This document shows, piece by piece, positions 7,740-16,773 of a DNA stretch of 48,034 nucleotides. Each line of letters begins with the position of its first letter. Within the stretch, counting starts at the first letter, position 1. The position numbers were made by a program, and so were the translations under genes. Under the pieces are notes generated by a model. The model ran no database searches. It worked only from the letters and a program-made list of their open reading frames with translations, and had not been told where the DNA came from. The stretch covers positions 1 to 48,034 of the forward strand of contig JAGHSY010000070.1 of assembly GCA_018065615.1 (NCBI GenBank), read 5' to 3'. The DNA is from Candidatus Colenecus caballi. Its GTDB lineage: Bacteria > Bacteroidota > Bacteroidia > Bacteroidales > Bacteroidaceae.

Positions 7740-8875
7740 GCGGACTGAAATTCGAACTCCAGCACACGGACAGCTCATGTGCCGCAAGAGCCGGAAGGAT
7801 AACCACAGGGCATGGTGTCATTGAGACGCCCATTTTCATGCCTGTGGGTACTGTCGGCTCAGTCAAGGCCGTGCATGTGCCGGAACTTAAGGATGACATA
7901 AAGGCTCAGATCATTCTTGGCAACACATACCATCTGTACCTTCGTCCGGGACTTGACGTGCTGGAGAAGGCTGGCGGCCTGCACAGATTCAACTCCTTTG
8001 ACCGCCCCATGCTGACTGACAGCGGCGGTTTCCAGGTCTTCTCGCTGACCGGCCTGAGGAAGATGACTGAAGAAGGCGTGACCTTCCAGTCCCACATAGA
8101 CGGTTCGCGCCATCTGTTCACCCCTGAACGTGTCATGGACATAGAGCGCTCCATTGGCGCAGACATCATGATGGCCTTTGACGAATGCTGTCCGGGCACC
8201 GCAGACTACAGCTATGCTAAAAAATCAATGCAGCGCACCCACCGCTGGCTTGACCGCTGCATTCAGCGTTTTGATGAGACTGAGCCCAAATACGGCTACC
8301 ATCAGGCACTGTTCCCCATAGTCCAGGGCTGCACATACCGTGATCTCAGAACGGAATCGGCCGAATACATAGCATCAAAAGGCGCTGAAGGCAATGCCAT
8401 TGGCGGTCTTGCCGTAGGTGAACCGGCACCGGTCATGTATGAAATGATTGAACTTGTCAACGGCATACTGCCCAAGGACCGCCCCCGCTACCTTATGGGC
8501 GTTGGAACTCCTGAGAACATACTTGAGGGAATTGGTCTGGGCGTTGACATGTTTGACTGCGTCATGCCCACACGCAACGGCCGCAACGCCATGCTGTTCA
8601 CGAAGGACGGCATAATAAACATACGCAACAAAAAGTGGGAGGACGCCTTTGAGCCCATAGAGTCCGATGGCGCATCATACGTTGACACACTTTACACAAA
8701 AGCATATCTTCACCATCTGTTCAAGGCCAAGGAATACCTGGCGCTGCAGATTGCATCGGTCCACAACCTTGCCTTCTACCTGTGGCTTGTGGGTGAAGCC
8801 AGAAAGCATATCCTGGCCGATGACTACCATGCATGGAAAGATATTATGGTAAAACGGGTAATGCAACGCATATAA
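7736..8875 (+). CDS. tgt: Queuine tRNA-ribosyltransferase, variant lacking zinc cysteines
   Basis: This 379-residue TIM-barrel enzyme swaps guanine-34 for a queuosine precursor in tRNAs for Asn, Asp, His and Tyr. Active-site landmarks are present: LTDSGGFQ with D95 and the nucleophile D274 in DMFDCVMPTRNGRN. The start is GTG at 7736, overlapping the lon stop as GTGA. Where classical bacterial Tgt has a CxCxxC...H zinc site before AYLRHLF, this protein reads GASYVDTLYTKAYLHHLF and has none of the cysteines. From memory this is usual for Bacteroidota Tgt, so it is probably a lineage trait and not damage. Confidence 0.95.
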   Translation: MSGLKFELQHTDSSCAARAGRITTGHGVIETPIFMPVGTVGSVKAVHVPELKDDIKAQIILGNTYHLYLRPGLDVLEKAGGLHRFNSFDRPMLTDSGGFQVFSLTGLRKMTEEGVTFQSHIDGSRHLFTPERVMDIERSIGADIMMAFDECCPGTADYSYAKKSMQRTHRWLDRCIQRFDETEPKYGYHQALFPIVQGCTYRDLRTESAEYIASKGAEGNAIGGLAVGEPAPVMYEMIELVNGILPKDRPRYLMGVGTPENILEGIGLGVDMFDCVMPTRNGRNAMLFTKDGIINIRNKKWEDAFEPIESDGASYVDTLYTKAYLHHLFKAKEYLALQIASVHNLAFYLWLVGEARKHILADDYHAWKDIMVKRVMQRI

Positions 8876-8881
8876 CTGACA

Positions 8882-10000
8882 ATGAAAAGAATATTCAGAC
8901 ACAGACTGCTGACCACTCTGGACTGGTACATAATAAAGAAGTTCCTTGGCACGTACTTCTTCTCCATTGCGCTCATCATTGCCATTGCCGTGATATTTGA
9001 CTTCAACGAGCACATTGACAAGTTGAACAAGGCATCGGCCTACGAAATTGCGTTCCAATACTATCTGAACTTCATTCCGTACTTTGCCAACCTGTTCAGT
9101 CCGCTGTTTGTTTTCATTGCGGTCATATTCTTCACATCGAAACTGGCTGAGAATTCAGAAATAATTGCCATGTTCTCGACCGGCATGAGTTTCAAGCGCA
9201 TGATGGTTCCGTACATGCTGTCTGCAGCCTTCATTGCCGGTCTGACACTCTGGCTCGGGTCAGAAGTCATACCGAAAGGCAATGTGGTCCGTGTCGATTT
9301 TGAGACCCGCTACAAAATACATCACACCAACCGTGACAACACTGACGGTCTGACGAACGTCCAGCTTGAAGTTGAAGACGGTGTGATTGCCTACATTGAG
9401 CGTTTCTCCACTTACGACCAGACGGGACACCGTTTCTCATTGGACAAGTTTGAAGACAAGAAACTGGTGTCACACATGACTGCAAGAACCATCACCTATG
9501 ACACCACGTCGGTGGAGAAATACCATTGGATTGCCAAAAAGTACATGGTCCGTGACATGTCCGGAAACGTTGAGACCATAAGTCAGGGAAATGAGCTGGA
9601 CACCATAATCAGATTCGAGCCATCGGACTTTCTCATCAAGAACGGGCAGCAGGAGACCATGTCATCGCCAGAACTGCGCCAGTACATAAGGCAGCAGAAA
9701 GCGCGCGGATTCGGCAACATTCAGGACTTTGAAATTGAATACCACAAGCGGTATGCCATGTCATTCGCTTCATTCATACTGACAATCATTGGCGTATCAC
9801 TTTCCAGCCGCAAGCGTAAAGGAGGCATGGGACTGCACCTTGGAATCGGACTTGGGCTCAGTTTCGGCTACATCCTGTTCCAGGAGGTGGCATCAATGTT
9901 CGCTGTAGCCAATGTCATGTCCGCCTTCTGGGCCGAATGGCTGCCCAACGTGGTATTCGTGATCATTGCAATATATCTGTACATTAAAGCACCCAAATAA
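8882..10000 (+). CDS. LptF/LptG-family (YjgP/YjgQ) lipopolysaccharide export permease
   Basis: This 372-residue inner-membrane protein has a first TM segment near residue 25, two more TMs in the first 110 residues, a large periplasmic beta-rich region (about 130-280), and three C-terminal TM segments. That is the LptF/LptG topology. Such permeases partner LptB to extract lipopolysaccharide toward the outer membrane. LptF and LptG cannot be told apart here, so no symbol is given. It follows tgt by 6 nt and precedes the helicase gene by 5 nt, so lon-tgt-lptF/G-helicase look like one transcription unit. Confidence 0.9.
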   Translation: MKRIFRHRLLTTLDWYIIKKFLGTYFFSIALIIAIAVIFDFNEHIDKLNKASAYEIAFQYYLNFIPYFANLFSPLFVFIAVIFFTSKLAENSEIIAMFSTGMSFKRMMVPYMLSAAFIAGLTLWLGSEVIPKGNVVRVDFETRYKIHHTNRDNTDGLTNVQLEVEDGVIAYIERFSTYDQTGHRFSLDKFEDKKLVSHMTARTITYDTTSVEKYHWIAKKYMVRDMSGNVETISQGNELDTIIRFEPSDFLIKNGQQETMSSPELRQYIRQQKARGFGNIQDFEIEYHKRYAMSFASFILTIIGVSLSSRKRKGGMGLHLGIGLGLSFGYILFQEVASMFAVANVMSAFWAEWLPNVVFVIIAIYLYIKAPK

Positions 10001-10005
10001 CCGCC

Positions 10006-11232
10006 ATGAGGTTTGATGAACTTGATTTTGAGCCGGCTCTTCTTGACGCCATTGATTCCATGAACTTTCAGGACTGCACCCCCATCCAGGAGCAGGCCAT
10101 TCCGCATCTTCTCAAAGGACGTGACCTTATTGGCGTGGCACAGACCGGCACAGGCAAGACAGCCGCATACCTGCTTCCGGTTCTTGACAGGCTTTCCAGC
10201 GGCAGCTATCCCAGTGACGCTATCAACTGTCTGATCATGGTCCCCACCCGTGAACTTGCACAGCAGATAGACCAGCAGGTTGAAGGGTTCTCATATTTTC
10301 TTGACGTTTCCAGCACCGCCGTCTATGGCGGAAATGACGGAATCCGTTTCGAACAGGAGAAACGCGGATTCGCCATGGGCACAGACATTGTTGTCGCCAC
10401 GCCAGGCCGTCTCATAAGCCACATCAGCCTTGGCAACATTGACCTTTCCAAGGTATCGTTCTTCATACTTGATGAAGCCGACCGCATGCTTGACATGGGT
10501 TTCTATGACGACATAATGCAGATTGTTTCACAGCTGCCCAAGGAACGCCAGAACATGCTGTTCTCTGCCACCATGCCACAGGAAATACAGAATATGGCGC
10601 GCAGCATTCTGCACAACCCTGTCGAGGTCAAGCTGGCTGTATCAAAACCCGCCGACAAGATACTCCAGGCCGCATACGTATGCTATGAGGCCCAAAAGCT
10701 GAGAATAGTCCAGAGTCTGTTTGAGTCCGATGCGCCCAAACGCGTCATTGTTTTCGCGTCATCAAAACTCAAGGTCAAAGAGATAACCAAATCCTTGAGA
10801 CGGCTTGGAATGAACGTGGGTGAGATGCATTCGGACCTGTCCCAGGCAGAACGCGACGACATCATGCTGCGTTTCCGCAATGCCCACATAAACGTACTGG
10901 TGGCTACTGACATTGTATCACGCGGTATTGACATTGATGACATTGACCTGGTAATAAACTATGACGTGCCGCATGATCCGGAAGATTATGTCCACCGCAT
11001 AGGACGCACAGCCCGCGCCGGCGCTGAAGGCTGCGCCCTTACCTTTGTGAGCGTTGACGAACAGACCCAGTTCGGCCACATTGAGAAGTTCCTGGAAAAG
11101 GAAATATACAAAGTCCCCATGGATACGGAACGTTTTGGCCAGGTGCCAGAATACAGCCCTGTCCGCAAAAATCCGCACCGTCATTCAGGCGGTCCACGCA
11201 GACATCAGGGTACAAAAAAACCGCGCAGCTGA
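10006..11232 (+). CDS. DEAD-box ATP-dependent RNA helicase (RhlE-like)
   Basis: The 408-residue protein has every DEAD-box motif: Q-motif CTPIQEQAIP, Walker A AQTGTGKT (45-52), PTRELAQQ, TPGR, DEAD (156-159), SAT (187-189), and in domain 2 DIVSRGIDI and HRIGRTAR. A short basic tail (PHRHSGGPRRHQGTKKPRS) probably aids RNA binding. Such enzymes remodel structured RNA in ribosome assembly or decay; the specific target is unknown. It is the last gene of the lon run, and the stop codon lies within the loop of a strong terminator. Confidence 0.95.
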   Translation: MRFDELDFEPALLDAIDSMNFQDCTPIQEQAIPHLLKGRDLIGVAQTGTGKTAAYLLPVLDRLSSGSYPSDAINCLIMVPTRELAQQIDQQVEGFSYFLDVSSTAVYGGNDGIRFEQEKRGFAMGTDIVVATPGRLISHISLGNIDLSKVSFFILDEADRMLDMGFYDDIMQIVSQLPKERQNMLFSATMPQEIQNMARSILHNPVEVKLAVSKPADKILQAAYVCYEAQKLRIVQSLFESDAPKRVIVFASSKLKVKEITKSLRRLGMNVGEMHSDLSQAERDDIMLRFRNAHINVLVATDIVSRGIDIDDIDLVINYDVPHDPEDYVHRIGRTARAGAEGCALTFVSVDEQTQFGHIEKFLEKEIYKVPMDTERFGQVPEYSPVRKNPHRHSGGPRRHQGTKKPRS

Positions 11233-11249
11233 TTTCTGCGCGGTTTTTT
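11216..11249. terminator. Bidirectional terminator between helicase and barrel genes
   Basis: CCGCGCAG (11221-11228) and CTGCGCGG (11236-11243) form a perfect 8-bp GC-rich stem flanked by an A-run on the left and a T-run on the right. It can stop transcription from both sides. The helicase stop TGA (11230-11232) is in the loop. Confidence 0.93.
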
Positions 11250-11261
11250 ATTAACAGTAAA

Positions 11262-12032
11262 TCAGAAACAGTAATTCAGGCTGATTGAAAGGCCCGAAGT
11301 AAAACCGAAAATGAATTCGGAGCAGTGCTGCTTGGTGTATTTGCCGTCAAGAAGGTCCGAGCCTTCACGTGTCAGGGCCTCGGCCGTATGCATCAGGCTG
11401 ATAGTGCCATCAGTAGGAACTGTCGTGTCAAAGCCAAGTTCACTCAGGGTAATGTCCATACCGCCATTGCGTGTTGCCTGAATGGAAATGGGCATATTGG
11501 TCTTGTATGAATGGTTCATGTATCCTATCATACCGAAAGTGCCTACAAGGGCAAAACGTTCCGTAATCTGATACTTGATGCCGGGAAGGACACCCACGCC
11601 CCATGTAAACAGGTCTCTTTCGTATGTCTTGAAACGGTTGCCTGTGCTATAGACATCGACCGGACTGGTAATCTTGTCAATACCGACCTGTCCCTGTGCA
11701 AAGAAACTCAGGTCACCCTTTTCCCAACCGTCACCGTTCTCCCAGATTGTATAACGGACAAATGGTGCGGCCTTGATCTCTGTATACTTTACGCCGAAAT
11801 TGCTGTCAAGGTTCCTGTCATGGTAGAAACCGGCTGAAGCGCCGAATTCCAGGACATCACTGTACACAAAACCCACAGACGGGCCGGCCATAAGCACCTT
11901 TTCACTCTCAGAATGTTCAGCACCCGGAGTATTACCCAGACCCAAATCGACAGTACCGCCAATCCAGTACTCATACTGGGCACTGGCTGACATGCTGACT
12001 AATGCCAATAAGGCAAACAATATCTTTCTCAT
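11262..12032 (-). CDS. Outer-membrane beta-barrel protein (second of tandem pair)
   Basis: The 256-residue protein has a cleavable signal peptide (MRKILFALLALVSMSASA) and then alternating amphipathic strands ending in SLSINYCF-like residues with a terminal Phe, the usual outer-membrane insertion signal. It resembles small porin-like or OmpA-barrel proteins of Bacteroidota. The upstream neighbour at 12041-12571 is a paralogue in N-terminus and strand pattern, and only 8 nt separate them. It is longer than its partner because of extended loops. The substrate or role cannot be read from sequence. Confidence 0.8.
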   Translation of the reverse strand: MRKILFALLALVSMSASAQYEYWIGGTVDLGLGNTPGAEHSESEKVLMAGPSVGFVYSDVLEFGASAGFYHDRNLDSNFGVKYTEIKAAPFVRYTIWENGDGWEKGDLSFFAQGQVGIDKITSPVDVYSTGNRFKTYERDLFTWGVGVLPGIKYQITERFALVGTFGMIGYMNHSYKTNMPISIQATRNGGMDITLSELGFDTTVPTDGTISLMHTAEALTREGSDLLDGKYTKQHCSEFIFGFTSGLSISLNYCF

Positions 12033-12040
12033 GGCCGTAA

Positions 12041-12571
12041 TCAGAATGCGTAATACAAACCGAATGAGAGTTTTGATGAAAGGCCGAGAGACAGATTCTT
12101 GACATCTCCTACTGACTTGTCAAAGCCCAGCCATCCGAATGTGGAAACAATTGACAGATTCTCATTCAAAGGAATCTTGACACCGGGGGCAACACCTACC
12201 TGGAACAGGTTGTCCTTGTTGTCTCCTGACTTGACCTGTCTGTAACCGACAGCACCCTGAAGGAACAGACTGATTTTCTCTTCATTAAGGAATGTCCAAC
12301 GTGCAAAAGGCTCTACAGTAATGGTGGAACCCTTTCTTCCGTCAACACCACCAATATTTGACTGTGTATCGAATCCTGCAGCCAGACCAACTTCAAAAAC
12401 ATCACTCAGGGCATAACCTGCAACTGGAGAAATCTGAAATTCAGTGAAAGTCTTGCTTCCTTCTGTCGGATAGCTCTTTGAATCAAAACCGAGTGAACCT
12501 CCTACCCAGATCTGGGCACTCATAGCAGCGCTTACAAACAAAGCCGTAACGGCAAAAATAAGTTTTCTCAT
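12041..12571 (-). CDS. Outer-membrane beta-barrel protein (first of tandem pair)
   Basis: The 176-residue protein starts with signal peptide MRKLIFAVTALFVSAAMSA, followed by IWVGGSLGF and a regular eight-strand-like pattern ending in LSFGLYYAF. It looks like a small OmpA/OmpX-type barrel. It is the promoter-proximal gene of a two-gene operon with the paralogue at 11262-12032. Function unknown. Confidence 0.8.
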   Translation of the reverse strand: MRKLIFAVTALFVSAAMSAQIWVGGSLGFDSKSYPTEGSKTFTEFQISPVAGYALSDVFEVGLAAGFDTQSNIGGVDGRKGSTITVEPFARWTFLNEEKISLFLQGAVGYRQVKSGDNKDNLFQVGVAPGVKIPLNENLSIVSTFGWLGFDKSVGDVKNLSLGLSSKLSFGLYYAF

Positions 12572-12610
12572 AATTAATATAAAGTGGTTGTGTTAACTAA
12601 TGAATTTAGG

Positions 12611-12618
12611 CAAACATA
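12611..12618 (-). promoter_or_regulatory. -7 promoter element of the barrel-protein operon
   Basis: Minus-strand TATGTTTG fits TAnnTTTG. A -33-like CTTG at 12642-12639 lies 20 nt upstream of it. The inferred 5' leader is about 30 nt, longer than for most genes here. The AT-rich 98-bp gap 12572-12669 holds nothing else that I recognise. Confidence 0.65.
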
Positions 12619-12669
12619 AGACAATAAATTACAAAATGCAAGAAATGGCACATTTTTGTACCGTTCCAA

Positions 12670-13488
12670 TCAGTACTTTTCCTTATCATTCGGAAAATCC
12701 CTGCTTTTTACGTCCTCCACATACTGTCCGACAGCCTGCGTTATTATTTCGAACAGATTTGCATATCTCCTAAGGAATCTGGGACTGAAATCGGTATTCA
12801 TGCCAAGCATGTCGGCGCAGACCAGCACCTGACCGTCCACACCGCCTCCGGCACCTATACCTATAATAGGAATGGACACTTCACTTGCAACACGTTCAGC
12901 CAGCGTTGCCGGAATCTTTTCAAGTACGATGGAGAAACAGCCGGCATCTTCAAGCGCATGGGCATCGGACACCAGTTTTTCAGCTTCGGCCTCTTCCTTG
13001 GCGCGTACGGCGTATGTTCCGAACTTGTTGATTGACTGCGGTGTCAGTCCCAGATGTCCCATAACCGGAATACCGGCGTCAATGATATGGCGGACTGACG
13101 GCAGAATCTCCACGCCGCCTTCAAGCTTCAGGGCATCGGCATGTGAGACCTTCATTATCTTTATGGCATTGGTGACAGCCTCGGAATCATTTATCTGATA
13201 TGTTCCGAAAGGCATATCAACTACAACGAGAGCACGCTGCACGCCACGTACCACGGACTTTGCATGATAGATCATCTGGTCCAGCGTAATTGGCAGCGTA
13301 GTCTGGTTGCCGGCCATCACGTTCGATGCGGAATCACCTACAAGAATCACGTCAATACCTGCTCCGTCAACAATCTTGGCCATTGTGTAGTCGTATGACG
13401 TGAGCATTGAAATCTTTTCACCGCGCTGCTTCATTTCCCTGAGGCGCTGGGTGGTAACTTTTCTTCTGTCTTCTGAAATATATCCCAT
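12670..13488 (-). CDS. panB: 3-methyl-2-oxobutanoate hydroxymethyltransferase
   Basis: This 272-residue enzyme makes ketopantoate from alpha-ketoisovalerate and methylene-tetrahydrofolate, the first committed step to pantothenate and CoA. Metal and substrate residues are in place: D52 ([11 protein letters not shown]), D91 (VVDMPFGTY), E123 (KLEGG) and the catalytic E190 ([11 protein letters not shown]). It is full length. The gene stands alone, with its own promoter diverging from addA; no other pan gene is in the window. Its substrate comes from the valine/leucine branch, whose leuA lies 31 kb away in this window. Confidence 0.97.
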   Translation of the reverse strand: MGYISEDRRKVTTQRLREMKQRGEKISMLTSYDYTMAKIVDGAGIDVILVGDSASNVMAGNQTTLPITLDQMIYHAKSVVRGVQRALVVVDMPFGTYQINDSEAVTNAIKIMKVSHADALKLEGGVEILPSVRHIIDAGIPVMGHLGLTPQSINKFGTYAVRAKEEAEAEKLVSDAHALEDAGCFSIVLEKIPATLAERVASEVSIPIIGIGAGGGVDGQVLVCADMLGMNTDFSPRFLRRYANLFEIITQAVGQYVEDVKSRDFPNDKEKY

Positions 13489-13513
13489 AATTGAGCGTAT
13501 GAAATTTCAGATG

Positions 13514-13521
13514 CAAAGGTA
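13514..13521 (-). promoter_or_regulatory. -7 promoter element of panB
   Basis: Minus-strand TACCTTTG fits TAnnTTTG and lies 25 nt before the panB ATG. Confidence 0.65.
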
Positions 13522-13543
13522 AGGAAATATCAAGTAGAAAGAC

Positions 13544-13551
13544 TATTTTTG
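13544..13551 (+). promoter_or_regulatory. -7 promoter element of addAB
   Basis: TATTTTTG fits TAnnTTTG and lies 17 nt before the addA ATG at 13569. It is divergent from panB. Confidence 0.6.
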
Positions 13552-13568
13552 AATACTTTATAAGTCCG

Positions 13569-16500
13569 ATGAAAACAGACAGCAATCTTACTATCTACAA
13601 GGCGTCAGCCGGCTCAGGAAAGACATTCCGCCTGGCTGTGCGCTACATTACCATGCTTGTGCGCAACCCGCAGTCATACAGCACAATCCTGGCGGTGACC
13701 TTCACCAACAAGGCCACTGCAGAAATGAAGCAGCGCATTCTCTCGCAACTGTACGGCATAGGACACAGGCTGGAAAGTTCACAGGGCTACTACAATGAGA
13801 TACGCAAGGCCATACCCACATACACGGAGGACACCATACGCCACAACGCCACTCTGGCGCTGGACAGCATTCTGCAGGACTACGGTCATTTCAGGGTGGA
13901 GACCATAGACAGCTTCTTCCAGGGAATACTGCGCGGACTGGCCCGTGAACTGCAGCTGGGCAACGGCCTTAGTGTCGAGCTTGACACTGACAAGGTCATA
14001 AGTGACGCCGTTGACGACTTCCTGGCAAATCTTGATCCTGACCCAAAATCCCAGGACAGAAGGAATGTGCAGCGTTTCATCATGGACAGGATTGGGAATG
14101 ATTCGAACTGGAACATAGATGGCAGTCTGAAGAAATTTTCCAAGGAACTGTTCAGCGAGATCTTCATGCAGAAAGGTGAAGATCTGAAAAGGATTCTTGA
14201 AAAGCCCGATGCAATCCGGGATTATCAGGAAAATCTGACCGGTGCAAGAGATGCCGTCCTGCCTGACCTTAAAAGGAAAGTCATCGGCATCGGACTTGAA
14301 ATACAGGCATTGATGTCTGACGCCGGACACGGAATTGATGATTTTCAGGCTTACATGCAGACGCCTGTCAGAGCAATGATAAGCGGAGACATTCTGGATA
14401 GTGACCTTTCAAAGACAATGGTCGCAGGCTGCAGTGACCCGGAAAAATTCTTCACCAAAGCAAAGCTTAAGACTGACCCGTCACTTCTGGCACTGGCTGA
14501 GCGTGAGTTCTGCCACCGGCTGGATAGGGTCCGGGAAATTCATGAGGAGTATTCCTTCTATGCCCACTCCTACTCTGCGGCCCTGCAGTATCTGTATGAA
14601 CTGAGCCTGCTTCTGTCAGTCCGCAGCCGCATTGACGCCCAAAGCCGTGAGCAGGGACGTTTCGTACTTGCTGACACGCCGAAGATGCTGGGTGACCTGA
14701 GACAGGGCGACACGTCTTTCGTATTTGAAAAGACCGGCAGTTTCACAGACCATGTCATGATCGATGAGTTCCAGGACACGTCCGTACTGCAGTGGCGCAA
14801 CCTGTACCTTCTGCTGCTGGAATGTCTGTCACGCGGCAGGGAATGCCTTGTCGTGGGTGACGTCAAGCAGTCCATCTACCGCTGGCGCAACAGTGACTGG
14901 AACATTCTCAATACCGGCATTGAGGAAAAACTGGGCCAGTACTGCAGGATTGAGACCATGAGTGACAACTACCGCAGCCACAATGCCGTCATAGACTTCA
15001 ACAACCGTCTCTTTCCTCAGGCCGGAAAAGCCGTTCAGGAATATGTCAGCACCCTTACCGGCAGCACTTTCCCGGCACTGGACAAGGCATACGCCGATGT
15101 CTGTCAGAACTGCATGAAAGACAGCGCTCAGGGATACGTTTCGGTCAGCATAATCAGCACGAAGCTGAAAGGACAGGAACTGGATGACGACATCTGCCGG
15201 CGCATATCAGATTCCATAGACAGTCTCACCACTGCCGGCGTCCTTCAGTCCGATATTGCCATACTGTGCCGCAAGACCGATGAAATCAGCAGGATAGCAT
15301 CATGGTTCGCCGCCAACCGCAGTGACTGCCACATGATTTCAAGTGAGGCCTTCCGTCTGGACTCATCGGTCTCAGTTAGAATACTCATAGGGGCCTTGCG
15401 TTGGATTGCTGACCGCAATGACCGCGTATCACTGGCTACAATGCTGTGGGAATGGAAAACGGCCGTCATGCAGTCAGAACTTGTCATCCAGGACATTGAA
15501 TCCGATGCAATGGAGCAGTATCTGCCTGACACGCTGGCAGGCCATTGGGAAATGCTCAGGCAGATGCCCTTATACGAACTGGTTGAAAAACTGTATGTTG
15601 ACCTTGATCTCGGAAAGGTCAAAGGACAGGACGGATACATATTCACCTTCTTTGACACAGTCAGCGACTGGCTCAAGCACAACCCGGGTGACATACAGGT
15701 CTTCCTGACCGACTGGGATGACAAACTTCACAAGAATGCCATACCTTCAACTGACAGTGACGGCATAAGGCTTCTGACAATACATAAGTCCAAGGGGCTT
15801 GAATTCCACACCGTCATTGTCCCATTCTGCGACTGGGCTGTCACCAAGTCAGGCGACAAGCTTTGGGTAAAGCCGGAAATTGCCCCGTTCAACAGAATGC
15901 CCCTGCTGCCCATAGGATTCAATGAAAAGCTCCATACATCGGTCTTCAACAAGGAATATGCCGGTGAGGTCGGACAGCAGGCCGTTGACAACCTCAATCT
16001 GCTGTACGTGGCGTTCACAAGGGCTGAAAGCAATCTCATAGCGTTCGCCAACCGCCACAGCACAAAAGGAAATTCCACATGCAATATCCTTGAGAACAGC
16101 CTGACAGCAGCCTTTGAATGTGAGTCCGATGACGACGGCATATCCTACCGTGCAGGTACAATCTGCCCGCATAGAGAGAAAAAGAGCAAGACCAGTGACA
16201 ACCCGTTTGACTGTGACATTGAAACTGAGGACATAGCCATGAGCTCACTTCCGCCCAATGCCCAGTTCCGCCAGTCTGGCGAATCGGTGCGTTTCACCAG
16301 GTCGGCCGGTGACCCGGAAGACCGTCAGGAAGACTACATCAAACGCGGAAGCCTGCTCCACAGCCTGTTCTCCACAATAAGGACAGTGTCCGATGTTGAC
16401 ACGCAGGTGGACAGTCTTTTCGGCCAGGGGATCATTGACAGCAGGGCCCGGGCGGACAGACTGAAGGCCGACATCCGTGACCACATTGAAAAGTCCGGGG

Positions 16501-16769
16501 TCAGAGACTGGTTTGACGGCAAATACCGCCTTTTCAACGAAACATCCATACTGTTCCGTGACAACGGTGTCATGCAGACCCGCCGCCCTGACCGTGTCAT
16601 GATAATGCCGGACGGCCGTGCCGTGGTAGTTGACTTCAAGTTCGGCACTGAACGTGAAGAATACCACCATCAGGTTCAGGAATACATGGACCTGCTGCGC
16701 AGAATGGGCTTTAAGAATGTTGAAGGCCATATATGGTACGTATATGAAAACAAACTGACACACATCTGA
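13569..16769 (+). CDS. addA: AddA-like UvrD/Rep helicase-nuclease for double-strand break repair
   Basis: The 1066-residue protein starts with Walker A ASAGSGKT (K18) and has the superfamily 1 motifs VTFTNKATAEMK, DEFQD (399-403), VVGDVKQSIYRWR, LLTIHKSKGLEF and LLYVAFTRAE. It ends with a RecB-type nuclease domain: RRPDR (D1008), then D1022 and K1024 in VVVDFKFG. The adjacent nuclease/scaffold gene 4 nt downstream completes an AddAB machine, which resects DNA ends and loads RecA, usually responding to a Chi sequence. The ATG is embedded in the octamer GTCCGATG just after the promoter. Substrate polarity and Chi are not inferable. Confidence 0.9.
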   Translation: MKTDSNLTIYKASAGSGKTFRLAVRYITMLVRNPQSYSTILAVTFTNKATAEMKQRILSQLYGIGHRLESSQGYYNEIRKAIPTYTEDTIRHNATLALDSILQDYGHFRVETIDSFFQGILRGLARELQLGNGLSVELDTDKVISDAVDDFLANLDPDPKSQDRRNVQRFIMDRIGNDSNWNIDGSLKKFSKELFSEIFMQKGEDLKRILEKPDAIRDYQENLTGARDAVLPDLKRKVIGIGLEIQALMSDAGHGIDDFQAYMQTPVRAMISGDILDSDLSKTMVAGCSDPEKFFTKAKLKTDPSLLALAEREFCHRLDRVREIHEEYSFYAHSYSAALQYLYELSLLLSVRSRIDAQSREQGRFVLADTPKMLGDLRQGDTSFVFEKTGSFTDHVMIDEFQDTSVLQWRNLYLLLLECLSRGRECLVVGDVKQSIYRWRNSDWNILNTGIEEKLGQYCRIETMSDNYRSHNAVIDFNNRLFPQAGKAVQEYVSTLTGSTFPALDKAYADVCQNCMKDSAQGYVSVSIISTKLKGQELDDDICRRISDSIDSLTTAGVLQSDIAILCRKTDEISRIASWFAANRSDCHMISSEAFRLDSSVSVRILIGALRWIADRNDRVSLATMLWEWKTAVMQSELVIQDIESDAMEQYLPDTLAGHWEMLRQMPLYELVEKLYVDLDLGKVKGQDGYIFTFFDTVSDWLKHNPGDIQVFLTDWDDKLHKNAIPSTDSDGIRLLTIHKSKGLEFHTVIVPFCDWAVTKSGDKLWVKPEIAPFNRMPLLPIGFNEKLHTSVFNKEYAGEVGQQAVDNLNLLYVAFTRAESNLIAFANRHSTKGNSTCNILENSLTAAFECESDDDGISYRAGTICPHREKKSKTSDNPFDCDIETEDIAMSSLPPNAQFRQSGESVRFTRSAGDPEDRQEDYIKRGSLLHSLFSTIRTVSDVDTQVDSLFGQGIIDSRARADRLKADIRDHIEKSGVRDWFDGKYRLFNETSILFRDNGVMQTRRPDRVMIMPDGRAVVVDFKFGTEREEYHHQVQEYMDLLRRMGFKNVEGHIWYVYENKLTHI

Positions 16770-16773
16770 CGCT

